This document shows positions 58,445 to 64,000 of a stretch of 64,000 nucleotides of DNA, piece by piece. Every line of letters starts with the position of its first letter. Position 1 is the stretch's first letter. The notes under the pieces were generated by a model that saw only the letters and a list, made by a program, of their open reading frames with translations, did not search any database and was not told the origin of the DNA. The stretch spans positions 682,001 through 746,000 of the forward strand of contig NZ_CP133265.1 in NCBI RefSeq assembly GCF_030915505.1, given 5' to 3'. Made by a program: the position numbers and the translations under genes. Source of the stretch: Neobacillus sp. OS1-2 (lineage in GTDB: Bacteria > Bacillota > Bacilli > Bacillales > Cytobacillaceae).

Positions 58445-59773
58445 CTAGTTTCTGTCAATCAATTGGCACATCATCATTGCTTTTCCAACTAAAATTCCCT
58501 CATTGAAAACTTCCACATCTACCTTCCCAAATTTACGTCCTACTTCCAGTATTTTCGGGAAAATTTCTAAGGTGCTTTCCATTTGAACCGGTTTAATAAA
58601 GTAGATCGACATATTTTCCACGACCAGGTCGCCTTTTTTATAGCTGCGTAAAATCCGGTTGGCTGCATCCGCGACAATGGTTGTAAATACGCCATATGAA
58701 ATAGTCCCAAGGTGATTGGTCATTTGCGGTGTCACTTCGCATGAATATACTTCTTCACCTTTTGGTTTACCCTGCATTAACACCATTTGATTGGTCACAA
58801 TGTCATCAATGGTTTCGCCAACCTGCGGCTGCCGTTGGTTCATTTGCAATGCCTTTAATACATCCTGCCTGCTGATAATCCCTTCTAAACGGTTCGAGTC
58901 ATCGGCAACGGGGAGAACTTCTATTCCCTCCCAGACCATCGTATGTGCAGTCGATGCAACACTTGTTTTCCCATGCACCGTCATTGGATTTTTGGTCATA
59001 ATCTTATCGATGGAGGCCTCCATATTCTGACCCAAAATATCCTTACTTGTGACAATCCCCTGAATTTTCAAGTTTTGATCGACTACAGGATAACGGCTGT
59101 GCGTTGTCCTTTGATTAAGTTCATGCCATTTTGACACTTTATCAGATGTTTTTAAGTAAAAGGTATCTGTGAGTGGGGTTAAAATATCCTCTACTAAAAT
59201 AATTTCCTTTTTAATTAATTGGTCATAGATTGCCCGGTTAATCATCGTAGCGACAGTAAAGGTGTCATAACTTGTTGAAATAACCGGCAGTTCTAATTTA
59301 TCTGCCAGCTTTTTCACATGGTCCTCAGAATCAAAACCACCGGTAATCAACACCGCAGCGCCGGCTTTTAAAGCTAACTCATGCGCCTGGGTACGGTTTC
59401 CAACGATTAACAGATTTCCAGCTTCCGTGTACCGCATCATGGCCTCTAGCTTCATGGCACCAATCACAAATTTATTGAGGGTTTTATGCAAGCCCGTCCG
59501 CCCGCCTAAAACTTGCCCGTCCACAATATTAACCACTTCGGCAAAGGTTAGCTTTTCAATATTTTCTTTCTTCTTCCGTTCAATTCGTATAGTACCTACT
59601 CGTTCAATCGTACTGACATAGCCTTTATTTTCAGCCTCTTTAATTGCCCGGTAAGCTGTCCCTTCACTCACGGTCATCGCCTTGGCGATTTGCCGCACTG
59701 ATATCTTTTCCCCAATAGGGAGTTTATCAATGTATTGCAATATTTGTTCATGCTTAGTAGCCAAGACCTTCAC
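58445..59773 (-). CDS. ytoI: HTH-DRTGG-CBS-hotdog regulator YtoI
   Basis: This 442-residue protein has an N-terminal helix-turn-helix (MTVSEGTAYRAIKEAENKGY, about 29-48). A DRTGG domain (about 75-180), two CBS motifs (TTHSRYPVVDQNLKIQGIVTSKD and EGIEVLPVADDSNRLEGIISRQDVL) and a C-terminal hotdog domain (from about 325) follow. The HTH plus CBS layout suggests a nucleotide-sensing transcription factor, with the hotdog part binding an acyl-CoA or similar. No target is known to me. The order ytoI-ytpI-nrnA is as in B. subtilis. Confidence 0.9.
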   Translation of the reverse strand: MKVLATKHEQILQYIDKLPIGEKISVRQIAKAMTVSEGTAYRAIKEAENKGYVSTIERVGTIRIERKKKENIEKLTFAEVVNIVDGQVLGGRTGLHKTLNKFVIGAMKLEAMMRYTEAGNLLIVGNRTQAHELALKAGAAVLITGGFDSEDHVKKLADKLELPVISTSYDTFTVATMINRAIYDQLIKKEIILVEDILTPLTDTFYLKTSDKVSKWHELNQRTTHSRYPVVDQNLKIQGIVTSKDILGQNMEASIDKIMTKNPMTVHGKTSVASTAHTMVWEGIEVLPVADDSNRLEGIISRQDVLKALQMNQRQPQVGETIDDIVTNQMVLMQGKPKGEEVYSCEVTPQMTNHLGTISYGVFTTIVADAANRILRSYKKGDLVVENMSIYFIKPVQMESTLEIFPKILEVGRKFGKVDVEVFNEGILVGKAMMMCQLIDRN

Positions 59774-59889
59774 CCTTTATAATTTGAATTCCTAGTTATT
59801 TAGTCAGTTTAATTTATTCCCTAAATTCTATTATAAAGTTTAAAGGTCTTTGATTCAACGAAGTACTCTAGATTATCATACAATTCTTA

Positions 59890-60123
59890 TTAATATGACC
59901 GGGTTTTTCTCTTTGCACTCTGTTGCAGAGGCTTTTTTACTAACTTTTTCGGACTATAGAGAAGACCGGTAAGATTCCCAGCAATCACAATTAATGCAAA
60001 TGAAAGCCAAACAATCGCGAAAATCCCTTGTGTCCCTTCTGCTGTCACTGATAATTTTGGCACAGCAAAATAAAGCATAAAACCACATAGAAGCAAGCAA
60101 AGTAAATACCTGTTTTTTTTCAT
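59890..60123 (-). CDS. Small two-helix membrane protein, uncharacterised
   Basis: This 77-residue protein has two predicted membrane helices (about 5-24 and 34-54) and a strongly basic tail (SPKKLVKKPLQQSAKRKTRSY). The ATG at 60121-60123 is preceded by AAAGGAGGT at ideal spacing; longer frames from 60201 cross that site. I do not recognise a family. It lies between ytoI and ytkL on the same strand. The basic tail suggests an inside-facing C-terminus. Confidence 0.7.
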   Translation of the reverse strand: MKKNRYLLCLLLCGFMLYFAVPKLSVTAEGTQGIFAIVWLSFALIVIAGNLTGLLYSPKKLVKKPLQQSAKRKTRSY

Positions 60124-60209
60124 TTCTTTTACCTCCTTTGTTAAAAAGACTGCTTGTTTCATCTTTATGCATACAGGAGGAAAAAAAGTATGTGAAACCA
60201 CTAAATCAA

Positions 60210-60890
60210 CTAAATTTCAATTGCCTCACCTGGAACGAGCACTTTTCCATTCTTCCCCTCCAACCTCTCAATAAATTGATAGGGGTCTTGTTTAATTGGC
60301 GGGAAGGTATTGAAGTGAATCGGTACAATTGTCTTTGCATTCAGTAGTTTAGCTGCATAAGCCGCATCCTCAGGCCCCATTGTAAAGTTATCACCTATCG
60401 GTAGGAAGGCTACATCAATTGGATGGCGTTCGCCAATCAGCTTCATGTCGGAAAACAATCCAGTATCGCCAGCATGATAAATTGTCTTGCCTTCATTACT
60501 GAACAAGATACCCGTTGGCATTCCGCAATAAACGATCTCATTTTTATTTGTTACATAACCAGAGCCGTGAAATGCCTGAGTGAGTTTAACCGTTCCAAAA
60601 TCAAATTGACAGGAGCCGCCAATATTCATTCCGTGTGTTTTGACACCCTGCCAGCTAAGGAAAGTAGTCAGGTCTGCATTCGCAACCACAAGAGATCCGT
60701 TTCTTTTCGCTATCGCAACCGTATCTCCGACATGATCGTTATGACCGTGAGATAAAATAACCACATCAGCATTTACTTCATCAGCCTTTAAATCAGTTAA
60801 ACTATTTCCTGTAATAAAAGGATCTATTATAATCGTTTTTCCATTTGTTTGAATTTGAATAACTGAATGTCCATGGTATGAAATCTTCAT
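60210..60890 (-). CDS. ytkL: UPF0173 metallo-beta-lactamase-fold hydrolase YtkL
   Basis: This 226-residue protein has the metallo-beta-lactamase fold. It carries [27 protein letters not shown] and [17 protein letters not shown], which are characteristic of UPF0173. The metal-binding residues are all present, but the substrate is unknown. The start is ATG at 60888-60890, 8 nt from AAAGGAG; the adjacent ATG at 60893 is also possible. Confidence 0.9.
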   Translation of the reverse strand: MKISYHGHSVIQIQTNGKTIIIDPFITGNSLTDLKADEVNADVVILSHGHNDHVGDTVAIAKRNGSLVVANADLTTFLSWQGVKTHGMNIGGSCQFDFGTVKLTQAFHGSGYVTNKNEIVYCGMPTGILFSNEGKTIYHAGDTGLFSDMKLIGERHPIDVAFLPIGDNFTMGPEDAAYAAKLLNAKTIVPIHFNTFPPIKQDPYQFIERLEGKNGKVLVPGEAIEI

Positions 60891-61071
60891 CATCCCAACT
60901 CCTTTTAAATTATTATATATGTACTTCAATAAATCATATGGAAATCCTTCTACATTTATTTCCATAACTCTTTTGTTTTAGCACTAAAGTAGGAATAGTT
61001 ATTTTACATTCCTTTATAAAATTGTTACTCTCAAATAGGATCTAACATTACTAAAAAGGGGAGCCCTACAT

Positions 61072-62172
61072 ATGAATCAACGATTACTAAAGCTTCAAAC
61101 ATGGATGAAGGAAAACGGGATTGAAGTCAGCTTTCTTACTTCTACCGAGAATGTATTTTATTTAAGCAGTTATTTCACAGACCCGCATGAACGTTTACTG
61201 GCGCTGGCTGTTTTTCAAGAGGAAGAGCCATTCCTCGTCTGCCCGGCAATGGAAGTACCTGATGCCAAGCGCTCAGGCTGGGGTCATGAAATCATTGGCT
61301 ATAGCGATATCGAAAACCCATGGGAAATGATTCTTACCGCCATTAATAAAAGAATCAACGGGGTTTCAAAAGTGGCCATTGAAAAAGAACATATGAATGT
61401 CGAACGCTACGAGCATCTTACACAGTTATTCCCTAAGGCGTCATTTGTTTCTGCAGAAGAAAAATTACGACTGCTGCGGATGATCAAGGATGCCAAAGAA
61501 TTAAAAATCATTGAAGAGGCTTGTGCCCTTGCCGATTATGCCGTTGAATTCGGTGCAAGTGAAATTAAGGAAGGCAAAACAGAACTGGAGGTCCTCAATG
61601 CCTTAGAGTACGCCCTAAAGCAAAAGGGTGTGACCGAAATGTCATTTTCAACCATGGTGTTAACCGGTGCAAACGCGGCTTCCCCACATGGCAACCCAGG
61701 GGAAACGAAAATTCGCAAAGGTGATCTTGTTTTATTTGATTTAGGTGTTGTTGTTGACCGGTATTGTTCTGATATAACAAGAACCGTTGCATATGGGGAC
61801 ATCAATGACAAGCAAAAAGAAATATATGATACGGTATTAAAGGCACAACTCGCTGCCATTGAGGCAAGTAAACCGGGCGTTACAGCTGCAGAAGTTGACC
61901 TTACAGCAAGGCGGATTATTGCTGAAGCGGGTTTTGGCGACTATTTTCCACACCGATTGGGTCATGGACTTGGAATTGGCGTTCATGAGTACCCTTCTAT
62001 GACCGAAACCAACCAGCTGGTAATCGAAGAAGGCATGGTCTATACAATCGAACCAGGGATTTATGTGCCTAATGTGGCTGGCGTCCGAATTGAGGATGAT
62101 ATTTATATTACCGCTGATGGGGCAAAGGTGTTAACCAAGTTTCCAAAGGAATTACAAATAATTAAATCATAA
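61072..62172 (+). CDS. M24-family Xaa-Pro peptidase
   Basis: This 366-residue cytosolic peptidase has a creatinase-like N-terminal domain (1-130) and a pita-bread catalytic domain. Metal ligands can be read in LFDLGVVVDRYCSDITRTVAYG (two Asp), HRLGHGLGIGVHEYP (His), YTIEPGIYV (Glu) and VRIEDD (Glu). It should remove the residue before proline in dipeptides. It resembles B. subtilis YkvY/YqhT; the exact orthologue cannot be fixed. AAAGGGGAG precedes the ATG. Confidence 0.9.
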   Translation: MNQRLLKLQTWMKENGIEVSFLTSTENVFYLSSYFTDPHERLLALAVFQEEEPFLVCPAMEVPDAKRSGWGHEIIGYSDIENPWEMILTAINKRINGVSKVAIEKEHMNVERYEHLTQLFPKASFVSAEEKLRLLRMIKDAKELKIIEEACALADYAVEFGASEIKEGKTELEVLNALEYALKQKGVTEMSFSTMVLTGANAASPHGNPGETKIRKGDLVLFDLGVVVDRYCSDITRTVAYGDINDKQKEIYDTVLKAQLAAIEASKPGVTAAEVDLTARRIIAEAGFGDYFPHRLGHGLGIGVHEYPSMTETNQLVIEEGMVYTIEPGIYVPNVAGVRIEDDIYITADGAKVLTKFPKELQIIKS

Positions 62173-62189
62173 TTTTACACTTATTTACA

Positions 62190-62218
62190 TTGAACTCTTA
62201 TCGATTTTGATGTAGTAT
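62190..62218 (+). promoter_or_regulatory. Sigma-A promoter of the structured RNA
   Basis: TTGAAC, a 17-nt spacer and TAGTAT, placed just before the RNA at 62225. It starts 18 bp after the peptidase stop, so the RNA is its own transcription unit. Confidence 0.75.
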
Positions 62219-62224
62219 ACAAAT

Positions 62225-62468
62225 ACAGGCTGCGTTGTACGTAATCATAATAAAGTTTTAACCTTTAAGCTGTAAAAGGGAGTTTAACTATCGAAGCCAG
62301 AATGACAAGCCTCCGTCTATAAGACATGGAGGACATGCAGAAAGGTTTCTGAGAACACCCACTTTGAGGAGTGGTGGTTTAAAACTTTCTTATATTCACT
62401 ACGGCAAATGCGGCTGTATAGGTAGTATTTCAACCCAACTTCATTTTGGAAGTTGGGTTTTGTTTTTG
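62225..62468 (+). ncRNA. ssrS: Free-standing structured RNA, 6S-like
   Basis: This is a unit of about 240 nt with its own promoter and a strong terminator (AACCCAACTTC / GAAGTTGGGTT, then TTGTTTTT) and no reading frame. GGCTGCGTT (62228-62236) pairs along nine bases with AATGCGGCT (62407-62415), with G-U pairs, to close the whole RNA. Inside are the hairpins CCTCC/GGAGG (62310-62332) and CACCACTC-type CACCCACT/AGTGGTG. Long closing stem, length and solitary promoter suggest a 6S-type RNA (regulator of sigma-A polymerase). This is recognition by layout, not by alignment. Confidence 0.55.
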
Positions 62469-62473
62469 ATACA

Positions 62474-62510
62474 TAAAAAGAAGAGGACCCGCATCCTCTT
62501 CTTTTTACTT
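62474..62510 (-). terminator. Terminator of ald
   Basis: AAAAGAAGAGGA and TCCTCTTCTTTT form a 12-bp stem around a short loop. It lies 4 bp past the ald stop, and its flanking A and T runs would also work on the other strand. Confidence 0.85.
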
Positions 62511-62513
62511 TTA

Positions 62514-63632
62514 TTATTTTGTTAACAATGTTTTCGTATCTTTAAACTCAACTCCATGTGCTTCGGCAACTGCTTGATAGGTCACATAGCCGTCGAGAGT
62601 GTTGATTCCTTTTAACAATGCCTCATTATCTAAACAAGCCTTTTGGAAGCCTTTATTGGCAATTTGCAGCGCATATGGAACAGTCACATTTGTTAATGCA
62701 ATCGTAGAAGTTCTTGGGACGGCACCAGGCATATTGGCCACAGCATAATGGACAACACCATGCTTTACATATGTTGGATGATCATGTGTGGTAATCCGGT
62801 CGGTGGTTTCAAAAATTCCACCTTGGTCAATGGCAATATCCACCACAACACTGCCAGGCTTCATCGATTGAATCATCTCTTCACTGACTAGTCTTGGCGC
62901 CTTTGCACCGGGGATTAACACAGCACCAATAACTAAATCAGATTCCTTAACCGCTTCAGCGATAGTAAAAGGATTAGACATTAATGTTGTCACATCGGAA
63001 CCGAATATATCATCTAATTGGCGAAGACGGTCCGGGTTTAAATCAATGATGGTAACCTTTGCACCCAAACCAATTGCCATTTTCGCTGCATTTGTACCTG
63101 CTACTCCGCCGCCAATAATGGTAACGACACCTCGTTGCACTCCTGGGACACCAGAGAGGAGAATTCCCTTGCCGCCGTAAACCTTTTCTAAAAATTGGGC
63201 ACCGACCTGAGCAGCCATCCTTCCAGCCACTTCACTCATAGGGGTCAATAATGGAAGAGTTCTATTCGCCAATTGGACGGTTTCATAGGCAATGCCAACT
63301 ACTTTATTATCAATTAGTGCCTTCGTTAATTCTGGCTCAGGCGCTAGGTGTAAATATGTAAATAATATTAACCCTTCACGAAAATATTGATATTCAGTTG
63401 GGATCGGTTCTTTTACCTTCATAACCATATCCATTGACCATGCTTCCTTAGCAGTTTCCACCAGCATCGCGCCTGCAGTACTATAGTCTTCATCCAAAAA
63501 GCCTGAACCAAGCCCTGCTCCTATTTCAATAAAAACCTCATGACCAAAGTTCACCAAATTTGTCACTCCGGCTGGTGTCATTGCTACACGGTTTTCATTA
63601 TTTTTGATTTCTTTTGGTACCCCAATCCGCAT
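62514..63632 (-). CDS. ald: Alanine dehydrogenase
   Basis: This 372-residue NAD enzyme converts L-alanine to pyruvate and ammonium and is used in sporulating cells of B. subtilis. It has [20 protein letters not shown], the catalytic Lys in [12 protein letters not shown], the His in [11 protein letters not shown] and the Rossmann loop [19 protein letters not shown]. All family residues are present. It is divergent in context from the partial coat-like gene, which it follows on the same strand after 148 bp. Confidence 0.96.
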   Translation of the reverse strand: MRIGVPKEIKNNENRVAMTPAGVTNLVNFGHEVFIEIGAGLGSGFLDEDYSTAGAMLVETAKEAWSMDMVMKVKEPIPTEYQYFREGLILFTYLHLAPEPELTKALIDNKVVGIAYETVQLANRTLPLLTPMSEVAGRMAAQVGAQFLEKVYGGKGILLSGVPGVQRGVVTIIGGGVAGTNAAKMAIGLGAKVTIIDLNPDRLRQLDDIFGSDVTTLMSNPFTIAEAVKESDLVIGAVLIPGAKAPRLVSEEMIQSMKPGSVVVDIAIDQGGIFETTDRITTHDHPTYVKHGVVHYAVANMPGAVPRTSTIALTNVTVPYALQIANKGFQKACLDNEALLKGINTLDGYVTYQAVAEAHGVEFKDTKTLLTK

Positions 63633-63780
63633 GCACTTACCTCCAATTAATATCCTTAATAGAAAGACCTATATACCTTTATTATATCCGTTATTACCAG
63701 GAAAATGAAATAATGGAGAATCTTTATGAATCATTATCCGAAGAGCCTTACCCAGTGGGCAAAGCTCATTTCATAACCTG

Positions 63781-64000
63781 TTAATAATAATAAGGGTACG
63801 GAAATGGGTACCCGTAATATGGATATGGATATCCATACGGAGCAGCTAATAATGCACCGGTTGCTACCCCACCCAGAAACGGCAGCCCGTATCCAAAACC
63901 TGGGCGACCATACCCGAAGCCCGGTCTTCCAAATCCGTAGTGCCCGTACCCGTGGCCGAATCCACCGTGTCCATAACCACCGCCATGGCCAAAGCCGCCG
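63781..64000 (-). CDS. Gly/Tyr/His-rich protein, C-terminal part (spore coat-like)
   Basis: This is the last 72 residues of a minus-strand reading frame that enters from the right edge. The visible part is a low-complexity run of GFGHGGGYGHGG- and GRPGFGYG-type units. A short hydrophobic patch follows (LPFLGGVATGALLAAP), then a PYGYPYPYYGYPFPYPYYYY tail. Such Gly/Tyr/Pro-rich proteins are common in Bacillus spore coats, but no specific family is recognised. The start is outside the window. A weak hairpin (GAGCTTTGCCC/GGGTAAGGCTC, no T run) follows at about 63748-63772. Confidence 0.65.
   Translation of the reverse strand, partial: GGFGHGGGYGHGGFGHGYGHYGFGRPGFGYGRPGFGYGLPFLGGVATGALLAAPYGYPYPYYGYPFPYPYYY

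Overview
The window is chromosomal DNA of a low-GC, endospore-forming Bacillaceae bacterium, probably a Bacillus or Neobacillus relative. The evidence is gene order and content matching the B. subtilis ysd-ysh-yt* segment: lcfA-fadR-fadB, mutSB-polX-yshB-zapA | rnhC, pheST, infC-rpmI-rplT, thrS, dnaI-dnaB-nrdR, gapB, polA, phoPR, mdh-icd-citZ, pyk-pfkA-accA-accD, dnaE, ytrHI, nrnA, ytoI, ytkL, ald. Spore genes (sspI, ytrH, ytrI, a Gly/Tyr-rich coat-like gene) and sigma-W and sigma-E type promoters agree. The sequence does not allow a species call.

Layout: 1-3.5 kb is fatty-acid degradation (fadB end, fadR, lcfA) with a FadR operator. 3.5-9.9 kb is DNA repair and cell division (mutS2, polX, zapA, rnhC). 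10-14.2 kb is pheST behind a T-box. 14.2-18.9 kb holds an rRNA methyltransferase, sspI, an M42 peptidase, a dUTPase, ysdB and the IF3-L35-L20 operon, whose infC starts at AUU. 19.3-25.6 kb is thrS (T-box), ytxC, dnaI, dnaB and nrdR. 26-30 kb is speD, gapB, coaE, ytaF and mutM. 30-36 kb is polA and phoPR, then a NERD-domain gene. 36.5-45.5 kb is central carbon metabolism (mdh, icd, citZ, pyk, pfkA). 45.8-49.7 kb is acetyl-CoA carboxylase with a GntR regulator and malic enzyme. 49.8-56 kb is dnaE. 56-64 kb holds sporulation membrane proteins, nrnA, ytpI, ytoI, ytkL, a peptidase, a free-standing structured RNA, ald and a partial coat-like gene.

The main points of interest are these. (1) A complete 2,792-nt group II intron with an RT/HNH maturase lies inside dnaE. 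Exact removal restores a 1,121-residue DnaE, and domain V and an EBS1-IBS1 pairing can be read directly. (2) The speD leader has a perfect 11-bp closing helix, an inner helix and an 8-nt anti-Shine-Dalgarno, so it looks like a translational riboswitch. (3) The same palindrome precedes both accDA and the malic-enzyme/gntR operon, which suggests a local GntR regulon coupling malonyl-CoA and NADPH supply. (4) Two core genes, mutS2 and thrS, each carry a single-base homopolymer frameshift. Correcting each restores the length recalled for the B. subtilis protein, so sequencing error is the likeliest cause. (5) Two periodic repeat arrays (21 bp x5 and 52 bp x4) and a dispersed palindromic repeat family lie between genes. 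No CRISPR array, prophage or classical multi-gene defence island was seen, and no tRNA or rRNA genes were noticed.
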